A stretch of DNA of 64,000 nt from Gracilaria domingensis (lineage: Eukaryota; Rhodophyta; Florideophyceae; Gracilariales; Gracilariaceae): NCBI GenBank assembly GCA_022539475.1, contig VCMS01000025.1, positions 124,001-188,000 of the forward strand, written 5' to 3'. This document shows positions 1 to 9,556 of the stretch, piece by piece; position 1 is the first letter of the stretch; the number at the start of each line of letters is the position of its first letter. Position numbers and translations under genes: made by a program. The notes beneath the pieces were generated by a model. The model was not told where the DNA came from. It saw only the letters and a program-made list of their open reading frames with translations, and searched no databases.

Positions 1-2
1 GG

Positions 3-2528
3 CTCGATTTCATTGCCTTACGAGCCGAGATCGAAGAGGACCACTTCGTCATTCGAGACCTCTTCAAAGCCCTCAAAGCACAGCGCATCGGTATCAACAA
101 TTCCAAGTTCTGGAACGCCTGGGCCGATCACGAGGAAAAGCATGGTGCCCAGGAGAAGGCAGCAAAACTTCGTGAAGAAGCCCGAGACCACCAGAATGAT
201 TCCTCCTCCCTTTCCCTCCCTTCCAAACTTCCACAATCCTCCACGCGCTCGGCCACTCGCAGAGCACTCCCTCCACCCAGACGAGTAATGCCCTCCTTTT
301 CTAACGATGCAAGCGAAGCCAAACCACCCCCGAAGCCAACTTCCATCCCTTCCATTGTCTCAAAAAGTCTTCCTCAGTACGTTGCGTCAAGCAGCAACAA
401 ACAGCCAACCAAGTGGACGCCTTCTCACCCCAATCCTTCGCCCAGCCTCAAATACACTCCGACAAGCTCTCCCCCACAGAGAGAATCCCCTCATCGTTCA
501 CCAGAGTTGATTAGGTCTGATCTAAAGAGAGCCCAACATCAGCAATCTCCAAACATTTTTTCCCCTCCCGGCAGTCCTCCACCAAAGCGAATCGCTGGAA
601 ACGAGGATGGTGACCAAAATCGCGAAGATCGATCAGTACAATCGAGACTCCAACAGCTCAATCACCAATTTTCGAGTACATACCAGCAAAAGAAAGAGAG
701 GTCTCTGGAAACTATGCGAAGAGCGCAGAGGCGTACGGATGAACTAGGTCGAACACGTTCAAGAGAGCGCATTACGGAAGATGCGTTTAGAGTAGAACAA
801 GAACAGCGTGCTTTTCAACGCGAGATTGAGCGGAGACAACCTTGGGAACGAGATTCTCCGCGCAATTTCAGTCAAAGCGGTCAACAACAAGAGCAATATC
901 GCGAGCAAGTGGAATATCGTGATGGCGTTAGAGAAAGTTCTCGAGCGAGGCTGGGTAACGAACGTGAATTGGAAAGACAAATTGCAATTCAAAGAGAAAG
1001 GAACATGGCAATGGAGGCTCAATCGAGAAGGCTTGAAGAAGACCGACAAGCCATCTATGCAGGCAACGAGTATATTAGCGACAGATATCGAAGCAGGCGA
1101 CCAATCCAGGAACCGAATCGGCCGAAGACAAGCTTCGGTGTGAATGACAATCGTCTGCAACGACGGCACCGAACAGAGAGATCCTTGCCTGAGGACTTTC
1201 ACAGAAGCAACGCGAACATTGGCAATCCTATGCTAAGGTACTCGCATAACCCGGGTTCAACTGCTAGTCCGCAGCGTAATTGGCCCTCCCCCCACGATCC
1301 CCCAAGTGCCCGAGAAAACCGTTTTCACTCCATCTTTAGAATGGATGCTCCTCACTGCACAGTGAATGGAAGTCCATATATTGTTCTGGACTCCCTTGGA
1401 AAAGGAGGGAGTTCAGTGGTATACAAAGTCATGGATCAAAGCCTCAAAATGATGGCCCTGAAGCGTGTTAAGGTTGAGCATTCTTCTTCGTCAAGAATCA
1501 TGATGGAATCTTACGTCAATGAAATTGCTCTCCTTAGGAAACTGCGAGGGTCTCCAAATATTGTTCAGCTTTACGACTCCGAAGTTGACTACGAAAACGG
1601 CTTAATTCACCTCGTAATGGAATGTGGGGAAATGGACCTGAACGAAAGTCTCAGTAAGTTCAATATGGAGTCTAAAGAAATTGACTTCGGCTTTATTCGA
1701 GAGAAGTGGAAACAAATGCTGAAGGCAGTCCAAGTGATTCACGAAGCTAGAATAGTGCACGGTGATCTGAAACCAGCGAACTTTATTCTTGTCAACGGTA
1801 CTCTCAAACTGATCGATTTCGGTATAGCAAAGGCAATTCAGACTGATGACACAACCAAAATTGTGCGCGATGTACGCATTGGGACACCGAACTATATGTC
1901 TCCTGAAGCGGTCATGGAAGATGAAAGTCTCCATTCTCCGCGCAGCCATAGGCAAAGATTTCGCGTTGGTCGCGCAAGTGATATATGGAGCTTGGGCTGC
2001 ATTCTATACCAGATGGTCTACGGTCGCCCTCCCTTTGCTCACATCAAGAAAGTATCCCACAAGATGCAATGCATTCAAGATGCCGAGTACAAGATCGCAT
2101 ACCAATCAATCGACGACCCATTCGTGATAGATGTGTTGCAAGGATGTCTGGAACGAGAACCTGCGGATCGAATGAGTATACCGAGTTTGCTGGAGCATGA
2201 ATTTGTTAGACAACGAAATCCGAATCGATTCGAGTTTGGGGTCAGAGGAGGGAGACAGAAACTGGTTGACCTTGATAGCTACGAAGAATGCATTAATAGG
2301 GTTGAATTGCATAATGGAACTATGGTACCAGCGAGGCCAGGAAATCCAGTATACGAGAAGCTGTGGTCAAAATTTTCGATACCATACAGATCCAAACAAG
2401 AAGAGGGCCTAGGTGGGAATTATCTCCCCACGAATCGAGAGTGGAACCCCACAGAATCAGGGGTAACTTCGAAAACTGGTACAAGAACTACGAACCCTAA
2501 CTACACAAATACTAATTCAAGGTTCTAA
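3..2528 (+). CDS. MPS1: MPS1/TTK-type spindle checkpoint kinase, 5' partial
   Basis: Dual-specificity kinase of the spindle assembly checkpoint, acting at kinetochores. The frame is open from base 3 to the stop at 2526-2528 (841 codons visible), so the true start lies outside the window. The ATG at 288 is internal: the preceding ~95 codons encode a helical segment (FWNAWADHEEKHGAQEKAA, about 105-165) resembling the N-terminal TPR of MPS1/BUB1 proteins. A long Arg/Glu/Gln-rich, low-complexity linker follows. The kinase domain is at about 1375-2200, with a glycine loop (GKGGSSVVYK), the lysine in MALKRVKV, catalytic HGDLKPANF in place of HRD (MPS1 kinases vary at this Arg), the DFG motif in LIDFGIAK, and SPEAVME. 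Kinase identity is firm. The MPS1 assignment rests on the TPR-plus-kinase layout and the loop sequence. Confidence 0.85.
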   Translation, partial: LDFIALRAEIEEDHFVIRDLFKALKAQRIGINNSKFWNAWADHEEKHGAQEKAAKLREEARDHQNDSSSLSLPSKLPQSSTRSATRRALPPPRRVMPSFSNDASEAKPPPKPTSIPSIVSKSLPQYVASSSNKQPTKWTPSHPNPSPSLKYTPTSSPPQRESPHRSPELIRSDLKRAQHQQSPNIFSPPGSPPPKRIAGNEDGDQNREDRSVQSRLQQLNHQFSSTYQQKKERSLETMRRAQRRTDELGRTRSRERITEDAFRVEQEQRAFQREIERRQPWERDSPRNFSQSGQQQEQYREQVEYRDGVRESSRARLGNERELERQIAIQRERNMAMEAQSRRLEEDRQAIYAGNEYISDRYRSRRPIQEPNRPKTSFGVNDNRLQRRHRTERSLPEDFHRSNANIGNPMLRYSHNPGSTASPQRNWPSPHDPPSARENRFHSIFRMDAPHCTVNGSPYIVLDSLGKGGSSVVYKVMDQSLKMMALKRVKVEHSSSSRIMMESYVNEIALLRKLRGSPNIVQLYDSEVDYENGLIHLVMECGEMDLNESLSKFNMESKEIDFGFIREKWKQMLKAVQVIHEARIVHGDLKPANFILVNGTLKLIDFGIAKAIQTDDTTKIVRDVRIGTPNYMSPEAVMEDESLHSPRSHRQRFRVGRASDIWSLGCILYQMVYGRPPFAHIKKVSHKMQCIQDAEYKIAYQSIDDPFVIDVLQGCLEREPADRMSIPSLLEHEFVRQRNPNRFEFGVRGGRQKLVDLDSYEECINRVELHNGTMVPARPGNPVYEKLWSKFSIPYRSKQEEGLGGNYLPTNREWNPTESGVTSKTGTRTTNPNYTNTNSRF

Positions 2529-2877
2529 GAAGTTCAGGGAGTAGGCACGAAGAAGAACAATCCCACCTCGAGGTGATGATCTTGTGCTTGATAGGTGAAC
2601 AACAGTCTGTCCTCACTTAATATTCTTCACTCGCGGCAACGTTAGAAGTAGTATTAGCCTATTCTGTTTTGGAGAACCTTAAAGTCACTTGATAGCCTGA
2701 TGGTCTGAACTCCCATGCGATGATTATATTGCAGTCATATCTGAGTACCGTCCCAAAGTCTTCCTGGCTTCGTTGTCCCATAAACACCCCAAACCATGCT
2801 GGGTTCTTCTTCACCGTCATAGTGGCTTCGAATTAAGGTACATGTAGCACAAAGGCTACCTCTTAACCTAAAAGTAT

Positions 2878-3012
2878 CCCTCCTAAAGAAGGCCATAAAC
2901 TTCGACGACTACTGCATCATTTCTGTTGCGCTTTTGTCTCTTCTCACTTCTAGTGCTGACACCTCGTCTCCGCGTGACGCGTTTGTGAGGCCCAAGACAT
3001 TTACGCCCTTGG
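2878..3012 (-). pseudogene. Decayed copy of dispersed ORF family B (LTNAS/QWPKK family)
   Basis: The minus strand translates, across one stop, into LTNASRGDEVSALEVRRDKS, then an in-frame TAG, then SSKFMAFFRRD. This matches residue for residue in spacing the better-kept fragment at 27058-27348 (LTNASRRNELPALRERKEK, QWPKKSSAFFRREEY). It is a fragment only, with no start. See the 27058-27348 entry for possible origins. Confidence 0.6.
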
Positions 3013-3045
3013 CGTTCGTGCTGCACTCACTGGGCAGTCCAGTCC

Positions 3046-3205
3046 GGGCTACAACAGAGAATGGTGTTAACCTTGCGGGCGGAAAAGGCGAATTCTCTCA
3101 CACACTGTGTGAGAGAATTCGCCTTTTCCGCCCGCAAGGCACACAGTGTGTGAGAGAATTCGCCTTTTCCGCCCGCAAGGTTAACACCATTCTCTGTTGT
3201 AGCCC
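3046..3205. repeat. Nested perfect inverted repeat (65-bp arms)
   Basis: Arms 3046-3110 and 3141-3205 are exact reverse complements, 65 bases each, separated by 30 bases. Inside lies a second exact palindrome, 3071-3104 against 3106-3139, around a one-base centre. The core unit gaattcgccttttccgcccg therefore occurs three times in alternating orientation. It abuts the left end of the hAT-like element at 3207. Foldback DNA of this perfection suggests a recent event or an assembly artefact; no coding function is seen. Confidence 0.9.
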
Positions 3206-3206
3206 C

Positions 3207-3932
3207 CAGGGGTAGGACCAATCTGATTGCTATCGATTGCATCAATTGCAATCAGTCCGGCAATCAATCGAGCTTCTAAGAAAAGCTGCAATCGGGATTG
3301 CAATATGTATTTGCTTTGCAATCGGGATTGCAATATGTATTTGCATTGCAATCGAGATTGCAATATGCATTTGCTTTGCAATCGCGATTGCGATTGCGTA
3401 CTCATTTGCAATCCCGATTACAATTGCACACTGATTTGCAATCAAGAGTGCAATCACGAACTGCACAACTATATCCGATCTCTTTTACAACTGCGAATTG
3501 CTGCATTTAGAAACCAAACGAATAGATTTGTAGCAAAAACCACAATCAAAACAAAACAATGTTTACTCAAGATATGTGAAAGCCCTCTACAGTTCCTAAC
3601 AGCAAACCAAACATACCTTAAGAATTAATGCGAATAGCATGCAGAGCAATGGACAGTATACATGTCCCAGAAGCGAGAGTTCACGCGCAAAAAGATCAAA
3701 GCTGCAACAATTCAAGTTCTCTTAACAAGTTTACTCCAATCGCAATCAAAAATGAATTGAGATTACTGGAACTCTTGCAATCGCGATTGCGATTGCAAAG
3801 AGATCTCCAATTGCGATTGCGATTGCAGGAATCTTTGCAATCTAGATTGCAATACGCTATCCTTTTGCAATCGGAAATTGCAGGGTGCAATCGCAATCGA
3901 TTGCCCAAGCAATCGATTGCGTCCTACCCCTG
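3207..3932. mobile_element. hAT-like non-autonomous element, copy 1 (complete)
   Basis: The ends are CAGGGGTAGGAC at 3207-3218 and its reverse complement GTCCTACCCCTG at 3921-3932. The CAGGG start resembles hAT-superfamily terminal repeats. No transposase is encoded. The left part (3207-3769) recurs almost unchanged at 52480-53015. The interior is built of short palindromes of the form GCAATCnnGATTGC. The 8-bp flanks (gtagcccc and tcacacac) do not match, so a target-site duplication is not visible, perhaps because the left flank was replaced by the foldback at 3046-3205. Element status is inferred from the ends and the second copy. Confidence 0.65.
3288..3467. repeat. Six 30-bp tandem units with internal palindromes
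   Basis: Units start at 3288, 3318, 3348, 3378, 3408 and 3438. Each begins GCAATC(n)GATTGC or a decayed form, followed by a linker such as aatatgtatttgcttt. The first two are practically identical (recent duplication), the later ones diverge. The copy at 52559 has five units. A less regular array of the same palindrome continues at 3775-3890. Confidence 0.85.
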
Positions 3933-4279
3933 TCACACACACTCTCTCTGAATTGATTGCTTAGAACTCAAGTAAGCAGGCCTGCAGGTAACAGGCTGGT
4001 CTTGTCAGTGAAATCTTTCACGAAAGAGCGATTCCTTAATAAGTAACGCTCTGTTCCGCATTCTACTAAAACGTATCATAACCAGGTACTTCAAAGGAAC
4101 AGGAGGAATCACCGGTGACGGTGCAATGGTTCAGTGATTTTACTAAGAGTGCCTGGCCACGATAGGAAGTACGATCAACATACACATGATGTCCACAACA
4201 CAGTACAAGTCGCAAGCATAGTCCGATAAGCTTTATCCCCATGCTCTATCTCACGCAACACTGCACTTAGATAACGTTC

Positions 4280-4807
4280 TTAACCTTTTCTCCTGGCATC
4301 TTCACAAAGCTCGGGGTCTATCATGCCGCCACACTCTCGATCACACTTATCCCTCCAATCTTCACAGGTCATTGTCTGAAGGATTGTTAACGCCTCCCCT
4401 GCTGCTGCGAAACAAACTGGATACGCAATAGGAATCAAGAATGGGGCGCCGGCAAGAAACGGCATTACGTGTGCGCACAACGCCGGAGCTTCCAAATTTG
4501 CAGCTGTGTTCGATCCGGCCATGAATAATACCCGCGCGGCGGCGTTTCCACACAGGTAACAGAATATCACATTACGAACATCCTGCGGGCTCACACTGAA
4601 GTGTACTGGTTGCTGCTGACTGGGGCGGATGGCGCTTCTGTTCCTGTCTAACGCGGTTCTTGTTAGAATCAGGAAAGTCGCAACCGCAGCAACAACTAGT
4701 AACGCCGCCGTGATGAACAAGGTCCTTTCTCCCCTTCGCCTGTTTCTGAAAAGGAGTCCAGTTTCTTCGTCATAGTGAAATACGTTCTCATCAGGCTTAG
4801 ATATCAT
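4280..4807 (-). CDS. Small single-pass membrane protein, unknown
   Basis: 175 aa from an ATG at 4807. An acidic N-terminus and a basic stretch (RNRRRGER) precede one strong transmembrane helix at about residues 30-48. A moderately hydrophobic middle with several cysteines follows, then a Cys-rich acidic tail (CEDWRDKCDRECGGMIDPELC). The basic side preceding the helix suggests an N-in orientation. I do not recognise the family. It sits alone in repeat-rich DNA, so it could be lineage-specific. Confidence 0.55.
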   Translation of the reverse strand: MISKPDENVFHYDEETGLLFRNRRRGERTLFITAALLVVAAVATFLILTRTALDRNRSAIRPSQQQPVHFSVSPQDVRNVIFCYLCGNAAARVLFMAGSNTAANLEAPALCAHVMPFLAGAPFLIPIAYPVCFAAAGEALTILQTMTCEDWRDKCDRECGGMIDPELCEDARRKG

Positions 4808-5289
4808 ATTACGAACTGCTTCGTGGTTACTTCTGGCTCAACCTTGCTCACTGAAAGAGCAGCTTTATAGTGATATTCGATGTTGAAACCAAACTGCGCT
4901 CCTCGATCTTGGACTTCTTACCAAGTGACACAACGAAGGGGTTCGTCCTCTAGGATCATGACAAACGCGCAGCACGTCTTACGCAGTCCTCGAGATCAAG
5001 CTCTTTCCTTGTATCGGTTACATATCGGCGCTCCTTGCGTGACTGCAAAAGCGTGACTGCAAAAGGAAGACTCCTGTGTCCAGCAACCCCTTCGAACTTG
5101 ACGACATTACATTATTCTTACGATTCCCGGTTTGGGAGCGAGGCTGCAGGCAGCACAGCTTGCGCTAAGTGGAACATGTTTGCCAGTGAAAGGAATGCAA
5201 AGGTACATTAAAGGCCTTTACAAGCACAGCTCAAAGGTGAGAAATCGAGGGGCCGACGTGTACATACAGAGCGCCTGGTTTTGGCATGC
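4808..5289. other. Intergenic, no gene seen
   Basis: Unique-looking sequence between the small membrane-protein gene and an ORF-family A remnant. No convincing reading frame or RNA gene. Confidence 0.4.
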
Positions 5290-5640
5290 CAATATGCCGA
5301 CCGTCTCTAGAGGATGAATGAAGAGATTAATGGGGGGAAGAAGGTGATAAGCGTCGGTAGCGAAACGACTGCGGTTGGAAACACCTAAGATATCTAATAC
5401 CTTCTCACCGTAGCCCAGTAAGTGTAGTAGGGCTACTGAGTTGTGGTCAATGGTTGCGATGTACAGGCATTACAGGTCATTGGGTCTTGAGCAAAGCCAC
5501 GCGTAGAAGCGTAGTCAGCTTCACCGTTTCCGTAAAGAGAGAGAGAGACCGCGCGCGAGAGAGAGGACTGCACCAGAACTACGTCATCGTCGGAAAATGT
5601 TGATGGATGCCTGAGGGCGCTTTCCTCCATCTATGCTAAT
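5290..5640 (-). pseudogene. Decayed copy of dispersed ORF family A
   Basis: The minus strand reads, with frame breaks, GNGEADYASTRGFAQDP, then IATIDHNSVALLHLLGYGEK, then VLDILGVSNRSRFATDAY and LLPPINLFIHPLETVG. The same peptides, similarly broken, are encoded at 23935-24190 (+) and 51180-51320 (+), with more distant relatives at 23478-23762 and 52205-52300. A GA/CT microsatellite (about 5539-5568) lies 5' in the coding sense, as at other copies. The pattern (Leu-x-Ile-Ala, then an x-LHLL-x-Y motif) loosely resembles ankyrin repeats, but this is not certain. Confidence 0.6.
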
Positions 5641-6069
5641 TGCATGTACTTGTACCATGATGCTTTTCCCTGTAGACTGCTCCGTTGGTGGTATCCTTCT
5701 ACCAGGTTGGTCTGAGACGACCGTCATTATCTTTGCAGTTTGCTTCATGTTCAGATAACAAGTGCTCAGGTGCTGGACGAGTGCGCTGTATCTACGAGGC
5801 TGTTCTCGCGGCAATGCGAGTCCACGTATTTTGGAGGAATTCTCACGTCTATTGAGATCAATGCATGATGCATGCGTGCGGGTCAGTCTCCCAACAATGG
5901 CCACACAAATTACAGAAAATGCGAGACATCACCAACCCATTTTGCCCAACAACATCTATCTCATGGAGCTATCCTCATAGCCCTCGATTCTCCTGTCCGC
6001 GGTTCCCAGCCATGAGGCGGAGAGATGTGTGAACCAACTCTCAAGCTCGGTGCAAGGTTGTAATGCTGC
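5641..6069. other. Intergenic, no gene seen
   Basis: No supported gene. It includes the presumed promoter of the ABC ATPase gene that starts at 6070. Confidence 0.4.
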
Positions 6070-7085
6070 ATGGCTTTAAAATACCGTGCACCCCCGGCCT
6101 GGTGCCTAACTATTCCGCTGAGAGCAACCGTGTGGCAAAATGCGAAGTGCACTCGCTCCGCAGAACGTGCCCATACTTTAAGGAAGGATTCTCAAAGCCA
6201 CCAACAGGCACCAGAACTTGCTGAGATTGAGCTAAGAAACGTCACTCTCTCGTACAACCGCAGAGTGGTTCTCGACGATCTTAGTCTTTCGATTAAGAGA
6301 GGAGAGTCTACCGCCATAATTGGAACGAGCGGCACAGGGTAAGTGGGGTGAGGCATTTGCGAGTGCAACGCAAGACGAGGAAGAGCTCTTTTCTGACATT
6401 TGGTTCCTGCAGAAAGTCAACCACACTGCGAGTGATATCAGGACTGGAACTACCGGATTCAGGCGAAGTATTTTTGCGAGGATGGAAGCGGAAACGCACA
6501 CTGGCACGCGAGAGAGGAAACTTGAGAGTATCGATGGTATTCCAAAACGCCGCACTGTTTGACTCGTTGAGTGTATACGAGAACGTAGGTTTTCGACTCC
6601 TCCAGCAAGGGAAACTGTCACAAGAGCGCATCTACGAGTTGGTGAAGCAGTTTCTCAGACGTGTCGATATGGAGGACGCAATCGAAAAGTATCCAGAGCA
6701 ATTATCTGGTGGTATGCAGAAACGAGTTTCCCTTGCAAGGGCTATTATATATGACCCGGAAGATACAGATTCTGCACCAGACATACTTTTGTACGACGAA
6801 CCAACGGCCGGACTGGACCCAACAGCATCGACGAGAATAGAAAACATCATCAGAAACGTGCAGGATGTGTGTCCGACTTGCATTGTGGTTACCCATCAGT
6901 TCAGCACAATTCGTAGAACTGCAGATAGAGTAATTCTGATGCATGAGGGAAAGGTTGTTTGGGATGGGCGCGTAGAAGAGCTGGACACTACAGATAATCC
7001 GTTCGTGCTGCAATTTATGTCGGCCTCGCTTGATGGTCCTTTGAACAGCGATCAGTTTAGTGAACTGGAGAAAGGGGGGCCGTAG
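6070..7085 (+). CDS. ABC transporter ATPase, TGD3/MlaF-like, probably plastid
   Basis: ATP-hydrolysing subunit of an Mla/TGD-type lipid importer. Coding sequence join(6070..6338, 6413..7085), 313 aa. The 74-base intron (GTAAGT ... TGCAG) interrupts the Walker A loop: exon 1 ends in ...GTSGTG and exon 2 supplies KSTTLR. Other landmarks are the signature LSGGMQKR, Walker B ILLYDEPTAGLDP and the H-loop VVTHQ. An in-frame TAA at 6061 lies just upstream of the ATG, fixing the start unless there is a further upstream exon. The first ~45 residues lack homology to the core and are basic and Ser/Ala/Thr-containing, as expected for a transit peptide. The family call rests on overall similarity to single-domain MlaF/TGD3 ATPases; other ABCI proteins are possible. 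Confidence 0.85.
6339..6412 (+). other. Spliceosomal intron in the ABC ATPase gene
   Basis: Donor GTAAGT at 6339 and acceptor TTCCTGCAG ending at 6412. Removal joins GG to A, giving the Gly codon of the GTGKST Walker A motif; without removal the frame is lost. Confidence 0.9.
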
Positions 7086-7709
7086 GACGTCATAATTGTA
7101 TTGTGTTGTTTGGATGTGTGGCTTGGTATTTACGGTAGTCATCAGGGGTGACAGGAAGCACACCAGCTACAGGTCTTCTAATACCTTTTCGGCACTGCGG
7201 TGGACCGCTGTGGTTCTGCTTCCAATTTTGTTTTGGAGGGCTCTGAAAGTTGTAGCCTCGGGTCGCGGGCGCGCCGAAGCCAGGACGGAAACTAAGGCTG
7301 CAAACTTCCAGGATTTGGAAGAGAGCGTTGGCGTGTGGGAGAGGTTTTCTTTCGCTTTTGATTGTGTTGAGGTCCATTACTGACGGGAAGTTTGTCCTGA
7401 AGAAGACAGGTGCTCAAGATAGGGGTCCAGCTCTACATGACGAGTCGATCGGCGCAAATGCTTTCACGCGGCGCTATGAATAAAGTTTCAAATTTCGTCG
7501 TTCCTCCAACTTCCATGAAACCATAGCCTTGTCATACTCTTGACAATTTTCGAAGATTTCACCGTGCTGTGTTTGCTGATCTATCAAAGCGCCCCTCGCT
7601 CAATGCGTGACTGATAAAGGTAGGCGCCCAGGGGCACGTTTCACGCAGAACAAGCCAGGAGTTCTCCGAGAATTCTTACTTGCAGGCGTTTGCACCTCCC
7701 CGCAAGACC
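7086..7709. other. Intergenic, no gene seen
   Basis: Short overlapping open frames on both strands but none with recognisable protein character. It contains the 3' end of the ABC ATPase gene and the promoter of the WD40 gene. Confidence 0.4.
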
Positions 7710-8621
7710 ATGACATCTCAAATCACTGTCAAAAAGCGATGGCAACTGTCCCGCTACGTCGACGCCGTTGTATCAGCGGGCGGTGGAAACGCGGTGGCCG
7801 CCACCTCCATGCTCACCGGTTCTGTCTGGGATGGTCGTGTGCACGGTTTGATGGGGGCCGGTCAAATAGAGGCCGAGATAGAAGTCGAAACCGGAATTGC
7901 CGATCTTTGCTGCCTGGATGAAGGACAGTTTATCGCAGGCGCTGACGACGGGTCGGTGAGAGTGGTCCACAGCGGTGGCGTGTTACCACTCCCAGGTGGC
8001 CATAATTCGAGCGTTAATAGCGTCGCGGTCAGCTCCTCTAAGAAGCTGGTTGCATCTGGTGGTCGTGATAGAGCTGTGTTGTGTTGGAACCTTGGCCAAC
8101 CTTCCAACGAACCGATGCGTTTTGAAGGACATATCGATTCGGTTAATTCCGTCGACTGGAATACTGCAGGAGATAACCTGCTTACCGCCAGCTCTGATGG
8201 GATGGCTTGTGTTTGGGATGAGAGACAAAATCATTGGCAAGCGGCAATAACAATACCCACAGGCTTACATGTCTATTCCGCTGTCTTTGCCGCCGCAGGC
8301 TCAGTTCTCGTCATGTCCACCGAAATGATGGAGGTGATTGCATTTGATCTTCGGGCAGAAACAAAAACTTTATGGCGGGAGGGAGGTTACAAAGGCGTCT
8401 CTCACTGTTTGCGCGCATCTCCTCATAATGAAAAGATTGTAGCGGTAGCGTCAAATTGTCCCGCCGTCACTCTTTTGGATGTTTCGAGCGGAGCTGTGCT
8501 TGGAAAGAGCTTTCACCATTCCGACTATGTAAGGAGTGTTGCATGGGACTCGCAAGCAGAAGGGCGGTTATTCAGTGGCTCATGGGATAAGAGTGTTGCT
8601 GAACTTAACGTAGCTTTGTGA
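7710..8621 (+). CDS. WD40 repeat protein, MEP50/WDR77-like
   Basis: 303 aa from the ATG at 7710. At least five WD40 blades are visible (GHNSSVNSVAVS...SGGRDRAVLCW; GHIDSVNSVDW...ASSDGMACVWD; a final HSDYVRSVAWD...SGSWDKSV). The order and length, an N-terminal non-canonical blade, the phrase GIADLCCLDEGQFIAGADDG and the C-terminus ending on the last blade resemble methylosome protein 50, the WD40 partner of PRMT5. This would make it an adaptor for arginine methylation. WD40 families are easily confused, so the specific assignment is tentative. One uninterrupted exon. Confidence 0.75.
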   Translation: MTSQITVKKRWQLSRYVDAVVSAGGGNAVAATSMLTGSVWDGRVHGLMGAGQIEAEIEVETGIADLCCLDEGQFIAGADDGSVRVVHSGGVLPLPGGHNSSVNSVAVSSSKKLVASGGRDRAVLCWNLGQPSNEPMRFEGHIDSVNSVDWNTAGDNLLTASSDGMACVWDERQNHWQAAITIPTGLHVYSAVFAAAGSVLVMSTEMMEVIAFDLRAETKTLWREGGYKGVSHCLRASPHNEKIVAVASNCPAVTLLDVSSGAVLGKSFHHSDYVRSVAWDSQAEGRLFSGSWDKSVAELNVAL

Positions 8622-8806
8622 TCTTATCACACACCCCTCTTATCTCCCCATAGTTCAACATGTATCCGATGGCTGTACCGAAATCCGTATTCTACGCAAG
8701 CATCGACGAGCCATCTCCCCCGCTTTCGTATGGCGTCTGAGTCCTGCATCGTGTTTATGGCCAGATGAAAGGCAGCGAGAGCGAAAGTTAGGGATATGAC
8801 ATGTTG

Positions 8807-9556
8807 CTACTTTGAGACCATATGCTCACGAAATGATATACTTACCGTTCCTTGTGGCATGAGATACACACGGCTTGGGTCCGTACCCAGCTCCTTGACG
8901 ATACCATGAACCTCGTTTAGGTCCGACGCTTCATCAACCACAAACTTGAGAACTGACGACGGAAACTGCATGCATTCCTGAAGCACTCTGAAATTTAGTC
9001 TTTGTTTCTGCTGCATCAAAGAGTTCGAGAGCTTGGGACTAACGTTCAAATGCACGATGTGAGGAAGCCCGTCGGGGCTTATTGTACCATTTGTCTCAAA
9101 CTCAATATCAAAACCTTGTTGAATAAAGCACGGCAGCAAATGCAAAAGGGGTTTCTTATGTAACAGTGGCTCTCCTCCGGTGATAACCAAGTTCTTCACC
9201 CCATCACGAGCTAATTTATTAACTTCACCGACAGTATCAAACACGGACAATTTTCGCAATTCGTCACGCTTCGAGTAAACTTTGTTTAAAGGCGTTCTGG
9301 CTCCTACCTCACTTGCTCTCTTTTCTATTTCAGCAAGCCTGGAACCTGTGTATAACCACGTATAAGGAGTGTCGCACCAAGCACAGCAAAGATTACACAC
9401 ACCTAGACGGAGGAAAATGGAAGGCTTTCCAGAGTTTGGACCTTCGCCTTGTACAGACCGAAATATTTCTGACACCAACAAGGATGGAGTTGTCAACCGC
9501 TCCTTGACCTGCTCGGGTCGATGTCGCATGGCTTTGCTACGCATGTATCGAAACAT
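8807..9556 (-). CDS. queE: 7-carboxy-7-deazaguanine synthase (QueE), radical SAM
   Basis: 249 aa from ATG 9556. Catalyses the radical-SAM ring contraction of CPH4 to CDG in 7-deazaguanine (queuosine/preQ0) synthesis. Family landmarks in order: SEIFRSVQGEG, the cluster motif CNLCCAWCD (CX3CX2C) that binds the 4Fe-4S centre, VITGGEPLL, EFETNGT, LNVSPKLSNS, and a C-terminal LMPQGT. The frame is open upstream of this ATG but no earlier ATG is in frame; a further N-terminal exon cannot be excluded. Most eukaryotes salvage queuine rather than make it, so a nuclear QueE is unusual and suggests bacterial or organellar ancestry. Single exon. Confidence 0.85.
   Translation of the reverse strand: MFRYMRSKAMRHRPEQVKERLTTPSLLVSEIFRSVQGEGPNSGKPSIFLRLGVCNLCCAWCDTPYTWLYTGSRLAEIEKRASEVGARTPLNKVYSKRDELRKLSVFDTVGEVNKLARDGVKNLVITGGEPLLHKKPLLHLLPCFIQQGFDIEFETNGTISPDGLPHIVHLNVSPKLSNSLMQQKQRLNFRVLQECMQFPSSVLKFVVDEASDLNEVHGIVKELGTDPSRVYLMPQGTVSISFREHMVSK

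Noticed and set aside
3288-3467. CRISPR-like array of 30-bp repeats
   Set aside because: The units are directly adjacent with no spacers, lie inside a hAT-like element, and the DNA is eukaryotic.
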